Shown in pieces: positions 52,364 through 59,845 of a DNA stretch of 64,000 nt (the stretch's first letter is position 1; each line of letters starts with the position of its first letter). The stretch spans positions 1,215,886 through 1,279,885 of the forward strand of contig NZ_FOCJ01000001.1 in the NCBI RefSeq assembly GCF_900110075.1. The letters are read 5' to 3'. A program made the position numbers and the translations under genes. Source of the DNA: Paenibacillus sp. OV219. Lineage in GTDB: Bacteria > Bacillota > Bacilli > Paenibacillales > Paenibacillaceae. Under the pieces are notes generated by a model that made no database searches, was not told where the DNA came from, and worked only from the letters and a program-made list of their open reading frames with translations.

Positions 52364-53245
52364 CTATATCCCTCCAACCTTGGTTATTTTCATATCGGGT
52401 GCGATCCATATTCCCTTCAGACCCGCTTCTTCGACGAAATCCTTCCCCTCCGCCGAGCCCATCGCGAACGCTGCGGTCGAGAACCCATCCGCCAGCATGG
52501 CGAACGGAGCGACGACGCTGCAACTGATCCAATCGCGCGGAGAATGCTGGGCTTTGGGGTCGACGATATGATGCGCGCCCTCCTTTACCGTGCTCCTCCG
52601 CTCGTAGCTTCCGGACGTGCAGACGGCTTCGTTGGAAACTTCGACCGTCTCGATGATCCGATCTTTCTTTGCCGGATGACGGATCCCGATTTTCCAAACG
52701 TTCGCACGCGAATCCGAGCCTCCTGCGTAGAGATCTCCGCCTGCATTCACAGAGAATCTCTCAAACTCCTTCAGCTCGTTTGCGGCCAAATCGATCGCGA
52801 AGCCTTTAGCAACGGCTCCCAAATCGATCACCATCGGTTTCTTAAAGAGCAAAGTGCTCTCCCGGTCGTTCAAAACGATATCCCGGTACGTAACCGAACC
52901 TTCCGAAAGACTATCCATGAGCGCTCCGGTCAGGTAATGGCGGTTAAAGCCGAGCTGTTCCATCGTTTTCCCCACGGTGGGATCGAACGCGCCTTCCGTT
53001 CTTTCGGCAATTTCCATCGCGAACCGGAGAGGATGGAATACATACGGGCTGAGAGGGACCGGCGTTCCGATCTGCCGGCAGGCCTTCATGAGCTCGCTGT
53101 CAGGCTGAAACCGGCTGCAGGCTGATTCCACGATGCGGAACGCCTCGAACGCCCGGTCGACTTTCGCTTCGGTCTCGCGTTCCGGCTGTTCGGACTCCAC
53201 TTGGATTTCTACGACGGTATCCATGAACAATTTCGCTTTTTTCAT
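52364..53245 (-). CDS. apbE: FAD:protein FMN transferase
   Basis: 293-aa flavin transferase that attaches FMN from FAD to Thr in target proteins. Family landmarks: MDTVVEIQV at the start, FDPTVGKTMEQLGF (about residue 95), DLGAVAKGFAIDLAANEL (FAD-binding, ~150), SVNAGGDLYAGG, TSGSYERR and HHIVDPKAQHSPRDWISCSV with the metal-binding Asp. No signal peptide or lipobox is seen, unlike many ApbE proteins, so it may act inside the cell. ATG at 53245 with GAAAGGAGAC. The stop abuts the RnfD start, and the gene is next to its likely substrate, the FMN-binding protein. Confidence 0.92.
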   Translation of the reverse strand: MKKAKLFMDTVVEIQVESEQPERETEAKVDRAFEAFRIVESACSRFQPDSELMKACRQIGTPVPLSPYVFHPLRFAMEIAERTEGAFDPTVGKTMEQLGFNRHYLTGALMDSLSEGSVTYRDIVLNDRESTLLFKKPMVIDLGAVAKGFAIDLAANELKEFERFSVNAGGDLYAGGSDSRANVWKIGIRHPAKKDRIIETVEVSNEAVCTSGSYERRSTVKEGAHHIVDPKAQHSPRDWISCSVVAPFAMLADGFSTAAFAMGSAEGKDFVEEAGLKGIWIAPDMKITKVGGI

Positions 53246-53261
53246 ATCTTGAAGTCTCCTT

Positions 53262-53702
53262 TCAAGAGTTCCGAGCTTGGTCCAGGGCATTCTGGACGGC
53301 ATCCTCGAAGGCTCTGGTGCTGTAAGTCGCGCCTGATACGTTGTCGACTTGCGCGCTCTGATATTGCAGCACCTCGTCCGGTAAGCCTACCACATCGGAC
53401 TCCGAATAATGCATGGCGAAATCGCTGATTACGACGTCGGTGATTTTGTCATTGTTCAAGGTAACGTCCACTTGGATTGACCCGCGCCGATTGCTTCCCA
53501 TCCCTGTATAGGTGCCGTTCTTGTAAATTTTGGCGGTCACCGTACTGGACACTTGAGCGTTAGAAATTGGGTCCGCGGATTGGTAAACCGCAGACGGCTG
53601 CGCTGCGGACGCTTGAGATTGTGTAGCGATATATTCGGTGGCGTACAATGCTCCAATGGCTGCGGAACAAAGGACGATCCATTTTTTTCCCATTTTCGCC
53701 AT
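53262..53702 (-). CDS. Exported FMN-binding domain protein
   Basis: 146-aa protein with an N-terminal signal or anchor (KKWIVLCSAAIGALYATEYI) and one FMN_bind domain (YKNGTYTGMGSNRRGSIQVD ... VSGATYSTRAFEDAVQNAL). The SGATYST motif carries the Thr to which ApbE attaches FMN. Such small flavinylated proteins shuttle electrons outside the membrane in simple transfer chains. First gene of the minus-strand operon FMN_bind-apbE-rnfD; AAAGGAGAG lies ahead of the ATG. It is 16 bp before apbE. Confidence 0.92.
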   Translation of the reverse strand: MAKMGKKWIVLCSAAIGALYATEYIATQSQASAAQPSAVYQSADPISNAQVSSTVTAKIYKNGTYTGMGSNRRGSIQVDVTLNNDKITDVVISDFAMHYSESDVVGLPDEVLQYQSAQVDNVSGATYSTRAFEDAVQNALDQARNS

Positions 53703-53828
53703 GAAGTTTCTCTCCTTTAAGGGTTCTTTATCTTCTAACTCGAACTCAGTATAACAAGCAAACCTTTAAATTTTCTTAAATCCGGCCTTAGTGAAAATAA
53801 GGCCGGAGGAGACGACCTGCTGCCCGGC

Positions 53829-54255
53829 ATGAGCAGGGTGGAAATCGTGAAACGATTAAGAGCCCACGCCAGTCATTCTTCTAACGGCCAAAGATATCCG
53901 GAAGGAATCGTCTCTGTCGGGATCGTCAAAAGTTTGGGAGACGTAGATCTCACGCTGCAACTGCTGCTCGCGGATATCATCGCGGCCTTAGGCGGAATTT
54001 TCTTGATCTTTGCTGGCATGTTTCTGTCAGGGCGCGCATTGATTCCCATCCGTCGTTCCTGGGACAAGCAGACGGCTTGGCAAGCTGGTGAACGACCTTC
54101 TGACGCTGGCGAGGTCCGATTCGAACCAGACGCTGATCCAACCCGTACGCCTGTCGCTCGATTCCGTATTACTTGAGGTGACGGAGTCGTTACTGCTCCG
54201 CTTGATTCTGACGTTGCTTGTGCTTGGTCCGCAGCAACGGAGAACGTTAGTTTAA
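53829..54255 (+). pseudogene. Sensor histidine kinase remnant with internal deletion
   Basis: The first piece encodes the extracellular end, a membrane helix (IIAALGGIFLIFAGMFLSGR) and the start of the HAMP-like link RALIPIRRSW. After 54065 the frame changes, and the text resumes as RRLGKLVNDLLTLARSDSNQ, which is the region after the H-box in kinases of this class. The phospho-acceptor His region between them is deleted and the ATP-binding domain is absent. It is divergent from the flavin operon and may have been its regulator together with the truncated receiver at 55922. Confidence 0.75.
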
Positions 54256-54269
54256 GTACCAAAACAATG

Positions 54270-54296
54270 AAGGAGCTGCCGCGGCAGCTCCTTTTG
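54270..54296. terminator. Terminator, 24-bp palindrome
   Basis: AAGGAGCTGCC and its complement with GC at the centre, followed by TTTGCTTC. It can serve the kinase remnant (plus) and the lipoprotein gene (minus). Confidence 0.8.
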
Positions 54297-54371
54297 CTTC
54301 TTCACAACATCAGAGATTTGGTCTCCAGTTGAAGCTGGATGACTCACTTCCGCTCGACGAAATTGTCCAGG

Positions 54372-55127
54372 TTAATTGGCGCCGACGACCTTGAAGTCTG
54401 CGCTGACGAAGACGTGGTGCGGCCAGCTGACGCCCATGATGTGGACGTTATACTCGCCGTCGCTCATCTTCGCAACACGGTTGACAACGCCCCCCGGATA
54501 GGCGTACAGCACAGCTTCCGTCACTTTATCCGCCTCTATTCCGCTAACGATCGTTCCCGATCCCTCACTATAGTCTGCCGGGATCTGACCGACAGACTTT
54601 GTCGTAGTCGCTTGATCTTGATCTTGGCCATTACCTTGACCTTGTTTTTTCACGAAGGGGATCACCTCTGAGGCAGTCGCAGATTGGCCTCCAGGCGGTG
54701 TCAAGATAACCTGCGATGCCTCAATAGTAGGTCCGTTAGCCGTTCCCAGTGCGAGGACGAAGTCGCCCTTTGCAATGGCATTTGCCGATGTTGAACTCGT
54801 TCCCTTCATGTACGTCGTAGAGGACGTTTCGTTGACGGTCACCTGCAGCCCCGTTGATGTCGTCATTGTGAAGCCAGACGTGGACACACTGTCGACCGTG
54901 CCAGATGCTCCACCTTGAGCCGGGGCAGACCGAGCGTTTGGCGCCTGGCCGTTTCCTACGACAGATCCGTCCTGTGTCTTCATTGGACCGCCATTTTTCT
55001 GTGTTTGTTGTTGTGTTTGTGGAGAACTAGATGAATTAGAAGCTGGTGTATTCGTATTCAGAGAAGAGCATGCTACTAAAGAGGCAAGACATATTCCCAT
55101 TGCAGTTACTGCAAAAATCTTTTTCAT
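54372..55127 (-). CDS. Lipoprotein with DUF5666-like domain
   Basis: 251-aa predicted lipoprotein. Signal peptide ends at the lipobox LASLVAC (residue ~20), followed by a Ser/Thr/Gln-rich linker. A ~75-residue beta-rich domain (GTVDSVSTSGFTMTTSTGLQ ... DFVLALGT) resembles DUF5666/OB-fold modules; the C-terminal ~70 residues (GTIVSGIEADKVTEAVLYAY ... VFVSADFKVVG) form another unassigned part. ATG at 55127 with TAGGAGTG. Function unknown. It lies among dead regulators of the flavin operon. Confidence 0.78.
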   Translation of the reverse strand: MKKIFAVTAMGICLASLVACSSLNTNTPASNSSSSPQTQQQTQKNGGPMKTQDGSVVGNGQAPNARSAPAQGGASGTVDSVSTSGFTMTTSTGLQVTVNETSSTTYMKGTSSTSANAIAKGDFVLALGTANGPTIEASQVILTPPGGQSATASEVIPFVKKQGQGNGQDQDQATTTKSVGQIPADYSEGSGTIVSGIEADKVTEAVLYAYPGGVVNRVAKMSDGEYNVHIMGVSWPHHVFVSADFKVVGAN

Positions 55128-55231
55128 AATGATCACTCCTACTTATAAACTTAATGTTGTTGTGTCTTTCAATAGCTTTATATCCAAGTACCAACTGAAG
55201 GCGGGTTTTTCTTTTGGTTTGAAATCAACAA

Positions 55232-55680
55232 TTATTGATTGTTGCTTTGACCGGAATTTTGTTTGCCTCCTGGACCCTTTCCATTTCTGGTATTACCGCG
55301 ATTGATGTTCATTTTCCCTTCGACTTGATTTTTAGCCTGATCCGTCCATTGCACCTTGCTTTGATTGATTTCGTCATCGGTTTTGCCTTGTTGTTTGGCA
55401 ACCTCCACTCGCTGTTCAACTATTGCATTGACAATCTGATCCTCCGTCACGCCTTGTTCTTGTCCGATTTCCACAAGTGTTTTACCGTTCTTCAAGTCGG
55501 CTTGCAGCGTTTGTTGATCTATTTTCAGTAAGGATACTAATGCCGGATTGTTTAACATACCGCCGCCGCGAGGGCCGAAGCCTGGATTGCCGTTCTCGCC
55601 TCCGAAGCCCTTTGCTGCAGAAGCGGGAGGTTGCGAATTGGCGGTTGGCCCCGCAGCCAACGAGCCCGGTTAACATGGCT
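55232..55680 (-). pseudogene. Lipoprotein gene with frameshift after the lipobox
   Basis: Upstream on the minus strand, one frame encodes VGVLTLAAMLTGLVGCGANR, a signal peptide with lipobox; the mature part continues in a different frame (GPTANSQPPASAAKGFGGEN ... LLKIDQQTLQADLKNGKTLV, EQGVTEDQIVNAIVEQRVEV, then a Gly/Asn/Gln-rich tail). A one-base shift near 55640 separates them. The mature region has a LysM-unrelated two-helix unit repeated in some Bacillales lipoproteins. The frame from 55660 alone would give a 142-aa cytoplasmic product. Confidence 0.65.
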
Positions 55681-55696
55681 GCCAAAGTCAGTACGC

Positions 55697-55774
55697 CTAC
55701 TCCGTAGCTTGAAGGCGCACGCTCGTATCCATCAAGTACTTGTTCTCAAATCGGTTAAATACTTCAATTGCCAT
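55697..55774 (-). pseudogene. N-terminal stub of a CYTH/VTC-type polyphosphate polymerase gene
   Basis: From ATG at 55774 the frame reads MAIEVFNRFENKYLMDTSVR and stops after 25 codons. The E-x-F-N-R-x-E-x-K-Y-L/M start is characteristic of VTC-domain proteins (polyphosphate polymerase-like). The remaining ~220 residues are gone and the sequence runs into the lipoprotein signal region, so a deletion fused the two genes. Confidence 0.65.
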
Positions 55775-55921
55775 TTGCCTTACGCTCCCTTCTAGTTCCA
55801 CTTTGGCGTTGCCGCCGCCCTTCCATGTCTGTAGCTTAAGGCGCGAACCTTTAACGAAACTTAAATTGTTAAGTCAGTGTAATTTTTAATAGAAGCATGA
55901 CAGATGAAGGAGTTGGGGGCA

Positions 55922-56257
55922 ATGTGGATCCTTATTGTAGAAGATGAGGTCCATCTGGCGGAGGCGCTCTCGCAGATATTAATGAAGGAGAATTATGCGG
56001 TTGATGTCGCTCATGATGGTCAGGAAGGACTCGATCATGCGCTGAGCGGCATTCACGATTTAATATTGCTGGATATAATGCTTCCTGGCATAGATGGCAT
56101 TTCGCTGCTCAAGACACTTCGCCGGCAAGGCAATCCGGCACCGGTTATCCTGCTGACAGCAAAAGGTGAGGAGCCTGATAAGATTGCCGGACTCGATTAC
56201 GGAGCGGACGATTATGTGGCCAAGCCCTTCTCGACATGTTCTGGTCTGGTTTATTAA
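55922..56257 (+). pseudogene. Response regulator truncated after the receiver domain
   Basis: Encodes a complete OmpR-type receiver: ILIVEDEVHLAEALSQIL with acidic pocket, phospho-acceptor Asp in LILLDIMLPG, Thr in VILLTAKGE and Lys in DYVAKPFS. After KPFS the homology ends, replaced by CSGLVY-stop. The winged-helix output domain is absent. The ATG at 55922 has GGAGTTGGGGG ahead. A stand-alone receiver could still bind a kinase, but the nearby kinase is also broken. Confidence 0.85.
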
Positions 56258-56635
56258 GAATGCTTGTGAGCTCAAAAACCTGGCCCATTCCACATGCAAT
56301 AAAAAGGCGTGGCCAACTATAATCATAAAAATGCTTATAAAAATAGGCCAACCAGTATATTCTGGTTGACCTAATAATACGAAAAGCCCGTAGTTTACGT
56401 GGAACTCCTGGCATAGAATCCACTACGCCCGCATGAGTCCATACTGGTGACGGCTCAGACTTACCGTACCCTCCCGATATTGGCTTACAGTTATCATTGA
56501 ACATGAACAGCGCTTTGTTCCGTGAACTGGGCTGTTTTCTGCTGCGTCTGTTTGTACTGCACAAGTTGCTTGTCAATTTCTTGTTGCAATACAGGGGAAG
56601 AAGCATTATACAGGTTTGGGATTATACCCGCTTCA
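56258..56635. other. Gene-free stretch after the truncated regulator
   Basis: No supported gene. On the minus strand a start-less frame ending at about 56485 reads YNASSPVLQQEIDKQLVQYK then QTQQKTAQFTEQSAVHVQ-stop, which looks like a real amphipathic C-terminus, perhaps the last remnant of a deleted gene. Confidence 0.4.
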
Positions 56636-56968
56636 TTACGTCCACTTCGCGGCCCACTGCTTCATCTCATGCAAAATGCCGTGCAGATCCACGCCTTTGG
56701 GGGTAAGCGAGTATTCCACCGTTACGGGGACTGTCGGGAAGACGTGGCGTTCCAGCACGCCTTGGCTTTCGAGATGGCGAAGCGTGTTTGTCAGCGCCCG
56801 CGGGCTGACGTAAGAAATTTGACTGCGCAGCTCGCCGAAGCGGCGCTTCTCGCAGAACAGCTCTCGAAGCACGAGGAAGGCCCATTTTCCGCCGATGACA
56901 TCCAGTGTTTTCTCAATATTGCACTCGATCATGGCAGTTTCTTTCGGAACATAATTGCTTAGGTTCAT
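56636..56968 (-). CDS. HxlR family transcriptional regulator
   Basis: 110-aa winged-helix regulator of the HxlR/MarR-like type. Family landmarks: CNIEKTLDVIGGKWAFLVLR with the conserved cysteine near residue 16, ELRSQISYVSPRALTNTLRH as recognition helix, and VTVEYSLTPKGVDL as the wing. HxlR proteins often respond to electrophiles or redox change through that Cys and control neighbouring reductase genes; here aldo/keto reductases lie downstream on the same strand's upstream side, so a link is possible. AGGGAGG precedes the ATG. A palindrome overlaps its promoter. Confidence 0.9.
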   Translation of the reverse strand: MNLSNYVPKETAMIECNIEKTLDVIGGKWAFLVLRELFCEKRRFGELRSQISYVSPRALTNTLRHLESQGVLERHVFPTVPVTVEYSLTPKGVDLHGILHEMKQWAAKWT

Positions 56969-56996
56969 GGTATTAATGCCTCCCTTTATATACTTA

Positions 56997-57024
56997 GTAT
57001 AGCAGATATAATCTGTATACTATA
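56997..57024. promoter_or_regulatory. Likely HxlR operator
   Basis: TAGTATAGCAGAT and ATCTGTATACTA form a near-perfect palindrome (one missing base) around ATA, 29-56 bp ahead of the hxlR-type start. The site fits autoregulation. Confidence 0.6.
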
Positions 57025-57099
57025 ATGAGATTTTTCACATTACTATCTAATATATAGCCTTCGCTGATAGAATAGGGTATCGCAGCCTATAAATCATCA

Positions 57100-57309
57100 T
57101 CAAAGGCCGATTAATGCCAAAAATATTTCCGCATTCCGATGATCGCTCACCGTGATCGGGTTCGGCCGTCCGGCATTATTGCAGTACGGGCGTATGTCTA
57201 CCAGCGCGTTTTGGGATTCTCCCAGAACGCGATGCCTGCTCAGTGCCGCTATGATGCCGTCCGCGTTTTTGATGCCGATTCCGTGCCCGAAATAGAGATC
57301 GTCGCTCAT
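57100..57309 (-). CDS. Uncertain small open frame
   Basis: A 69-codon frame from ATG at 57309 (MSDDLYFGHGIGIKNADGII ... DHRNAEIFLALIGL). GGAGAGGTGAGAACG lies upstream but 12 bases is long spacing. No family is recognised. The GC-rich codon use is normal for the area. It could be a fragment of a larger lost gene; 57025-57099 and 57310-57402 hold nothing else visible. Confidence 0.3.
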   Translation of the reverse strand: MSDDLYFGHGIGIKNADGIIAALSRHRVLGESQNALVDIRPYCNNAGRPNPITVSDHRNAEIFLALIGL

Positions 57310-57402
57310 TTAGATGACGTTCTCACCTCTCCATTTCCTCCGAGTTGACTTTCTGGTTTTTGAAGTACAACACGTCACCGGGCTGCTGAACAACAAAATC
57401 GA

Positions 57403-57425
57403 AAGGCACCCTTAAGGGTGCCCTT
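57403..57425. terminator. Terminator of the first aldo/keto reductase gene
   Basis: AAGGCACCC-TTAA-GGGTGCC hairpin, 18 bp beyond the reductase stop. On the minus strand it is followed by TTTCGATTTTG. Confidence 0.75.
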
Positions 57426-57442
57426 CGAGAAGTGATCATGAG

Positions 57443-58321
57443 TTAGAATTGTCCGAAAGGCGAACCGTATTCGCCGGCAACAGCCATCAGTCTTTCCTGC
57501 TCTTCCTCATTCATCTTGCGGTACCGTTTGGCAGCTTCGACAATCCCCGGAAGTAGGTGGATATCGCCTGCGCTCGCAAACCCGGTTATGCCTGGATGCG
57601 AGAGCACGAAAGACACGCAGCGATCGGTAATCGACTGCTCATCGAAAGGCTCGTACCACGTTGCGTATTTCCTCTCTTCATCTTTTGCCCACTCCCCTTT
57701 GGCCACGGCTTTGATGACCATCAAGCCGGTGTTTTGATGCGTCGTCTCTTCCACCAACTCATTAAAAATGCGGCGATATTCCAGGTTCTGATATAAAATA
57801 AAGTTAAGCGGCGTGAGAACCGTTTCGAACGGAAATCGGCGCAGCGCTTCCAGATGAACGGCCGGCGCGATGTGACCATGCCCAGTGATGCCGATATGCT
57901 TTACCAAGCCCTGTTCCTTCGCCCAAATGGCGGCTTCAAGTGCTCCGCCTTTGGCGGTAACCGCGTCGAGTTCTTCGAAGCTCGTCACGGCATGAAGCTG
58001 AAGCAAATCCACCTGATCGGTCTGAAGCCGGATTAATGACTGTTCGATTTGCCGCATCGCCGGATCCTTCTGGCGTTCGCCGGTTTTGGTCGCAAGAAAG
58101 ATATCTTTGCGGATCTTCGGCATCCAAGGACCCATGCGTAATTCGGCATCGCCATAGCTGGCCGCTGTGTCGAAATGATTTATTCCCATATCCAAAGCGT
58201 ACTGAATCGATTCGTCTGCCTGGTCCTGCGTGACATTTCCCAAACTGGCCGCTCCGTAAATAACGACTGTGCTTTCTTGATCGATCCGGCCAAGCTTGCG
58301 GCGTTCCAATTTGTTTTCCAT
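57443..58321 (-). CDS. Aldo/keto reductase
   Basis: 292-aa NAD(P)H-dependent oxidoreductase of the AKR superfamily. It has the catalytic tetrad in recognisable places: Asp and Tyr in [14 protein letters not shown], Lys in [10 protein letters not shown] and His in [10 protein letters not shown]. The second half ([13 protein letters not shown]) resembles the subfamily of AKRs with an added C-terminal segment seen in Fe-S-linked 'predicted oxidoreductase' relatives, but no cysteines for a cluster are present. Ribosome site GAAGGAGAC. It is divergent from larC2, with 103 bp between. Confidence 0.9.
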   Translation of the reverse strand: MENKLERRKLGRIDQESTVVIYGAASLGNVTQDQADESIQYALDMGINHFDTAASYGDAELRMGPWMPKIRKDIFLATKTGERQKDPAMRQIEQSLIRLQTDQVDLLQLHAVTSFEELDAVTAKGGALEAAIWAKEQGLVKHIGITGHGHIAPAVHLEALRRFPFETVLTPLNFILYQNLEYRRIFNELVEETTHQNTGLMVIKAVAKGEWAKDEERKYATWYEPFDEQSITDRCVSFVLSHPGITGFASAGDIHLLPGIVEAAKRYRKMNEEEQERLMAVAGEYGSPFGQF

Positions 58322-58424
58322 TCATTAATCGTCTCCTTCGGATAAATATAATCACTGCCAAACGATTCGAATTAAGCTACTATAAGAGAGAACGTAAACC
58401 GCCTATAAGCGAGGGGAAACACAA

Positions 58425-58901
58425 ATGAAATTCGATCACACCAACGAGCACTTGGATGAAGAAATGGTTGTTATCCAGGCCAATATTGACGATATGAACC
58501 CGGAATTGAGTCCTTTTGTGACGGACAAGCTGCTCGAGCTGGGTGCCAACGACGTCTATTGGATCCCGATCATCATGAAGAAAGGAAGACCCGGACTCAT
58601 GCTGAACGTACTGCTCCACGCGAATTTGCTTGAGAAAGCGGAGAGCGTCATTTTTCGGGAAACAACCACGTTAGGAGTTCGCTATATGCGCGTCGCCTGC
58701 CACCGTTTGGGAAGAGGATTCGAGAAAGTGACCACGCCTTGGGGGGAAATAACCGTAAAAACCGGCTATCATCGCGGCGAGCTTATTCAGTTTGCCCCTG
58801 AATTTGCGGATTGCGAGCGGGTGGCGAAAGCACATAACGTTCCGTTACAAGCCGTGTATGAAGCGGCACGGAGGCAGTTTGGCATAGAAAAGGACAAATA
58901 G
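58425..58901 (+). CDS. larC2: LarC C-terminal half (nickel-pincer cofactor nickel insertion), separate gene
   Basis: 158-aa protein equal to the C-terminal domain of LarC (DUF111): VVIQANIDDMNPELSPFVTD at the start, GANDVYWIPIIMKKGRPGLM, then FRETTTLGVRYMRVACHRLG and HRGELIQFAPEFADCERVAK. LarC inserts Ni into the pyridinium pincer nucleotide in a CTP-dependent reaction. In Lactiplantibacillus LarC is made by ribosomal frameshifting from larC1 and larC2 on one strand. Here larC2 has its own ATG and GAGGGGAAAC ribosome site and points the other way, ending 19 bp from the end of larC1. So frameshifting cannot join the halves. Confidence 0.88.
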   Translation: MKFDHTNEHLDEEMVVIQANIDDMNPELSPFVTDKLLELGANDVYWIPIIMKKGRPGLMLNVLLHANLLEKAESVIFRETTTLGVRYMRVACHRLGRGFEKVTTPWGEITVKTGYHRGELIQFAPEFADCERVAKAHNVPLQAVYEAARRQFGIEKDK

Positions 58902-58920
58902 ACAGATCAGCATTGCCGCT

Positions 58921-59844
58921 TCAAATCTCTTCCTCGCCAGCTTGATGTTGATTATCGCGAGAATGATCGTGTTCATGCCGGTCTCCGTGTTGGTGATCAT
59001 GTTCATGTACGTGTTCATGATCGTGTCCATGCCGGTGTCCGTGTTTATGCGCTTCTTCATGAGGCTGCCTGCTGCCATCGCCGTGCAGCGCTTGGAGCTG
59101 CAGGCGATCCAAGCGTGGCTGGTCCAATGTGCCGACCACGACGCGGAGAACGTTCGGTTGATCGGGAAGGTCCCGGGTGCCCGCGCCGTAACCGATGGAT
59201 TCGACAACCATGGGAGGCAGTCCAGAGGAAAATTCGTCCACGATTCCCGAAACGATACCCGCGCCGGTAGGTGTCGTCATTTCCATCCGGTACACGGTCG
59301 CGGCAATCGGCAATCCGACCATCATCTCCAGCGTTGCCGGGGCCGGTACGGGGTACAAACCATGGCTGCATTTGACCGTTCCCGATCCGAGCGGCACGGG
59401 AGAGCAATAAATTCGTTCGATGCCAAGCGAATCAAGTGCAAGCGCGGCTCCGATGACGTCCACGATGGAATCGATCGCCCCGACTTCATGAAAATGGACG
59501 GTTTCGACGGGAATGTTATGGATTTTCGCTTCCGACGTACCGATTTTATCGAAAATGGCAAGACTCAGCGATACGACCCGTTCATTGAAGTCCGCCTGCC
59601 GGATCATCGTCACGATTTCCGAATAATGGCGATGATCTTGAGGCTCAGACTCGAGCAGAACGTCCATTTTCAGAGCCGATATCCCCTGCTTGGAAACGCG
59701 TTTCCACTGCAAAGTGAAAGGTTCGATGCGAATTTTGGCCAATTCACGCTCAACATACTCCTTGTCAGCACCAGCATCGACTAGAGCGGCCAGCGTCATA
59801 TCGCCGCTAATCCCGGAGAAGCAGTCGAAGTACAGGATTTTCAA
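58921..59844 (-). CDS. larC1: LarC N-terminal half (nickel insertion), His-rich tail
   Basis: 307-aa N-terminal domain of LarC: ILYFDCFSGISGDMTLAALV at the start, HFHEVGAIDSIVDVIGAALA and GSGTVKCSHGLYPVPAPATL in the middle. The last ~55 residues are mostly His, Asp and Glu (HGHRHGHDHEHVHEHDHQHG), a nickel store as in other LarC proteins. It ends with its own stop after EEEI; the C-terminal domain is on the opposite strand. The TTG at 59844 lies one base after the larB stop (TAGTTTG) and follows AAGGTTGGGA, so translation is coupled. Confidence 0.9.
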   Translation of the reverse strand: MKILYFDCFSGISGDMTLAALVDAGADKEYVERELAKIRIEPFTLQWKRVSKQGISALKMDVLLESEPQDHRHYSEIVTMIRQADFNERVVSLSLAIFDKIGTSEAKIHNIPVETVHFHEVGAIDSIVDVIGAALALDSLGIERIYCSPVPLGSGTVKCSHGLYPVPAPATLEMMVGLPIAATVYRMEMTTPTGAGIVSGIVDEFSSGLPPMVVESIGYGAGTRDLPDQPNVLRVVVGTLDQPRLDRLQLQALHGDGSRQPHEEAHKHGHRHGHDHEHVHEHDHQHGDRHEHDHSRDNQHQAGEEEI

Positions 59845-59845
59845 A

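Noticed and set aside
56522..56962. 146-codon plus-strand frame over the HxlR gene
   Set aside because: The minus strand encodes a complete HxlR protein with a good ribosome site.
58890..58930. Programmed frameshift joining larC1 and larC2
   Set aside because: The halves lie on opposite strands and cannot be joined by ribosomal frameshifting.
58942..59784. 280-codon frame antisense to larC1
   Set aside because: It arises from the reverse of the His-rich tail and conserved LarC sequence; no domain or ribosome site.
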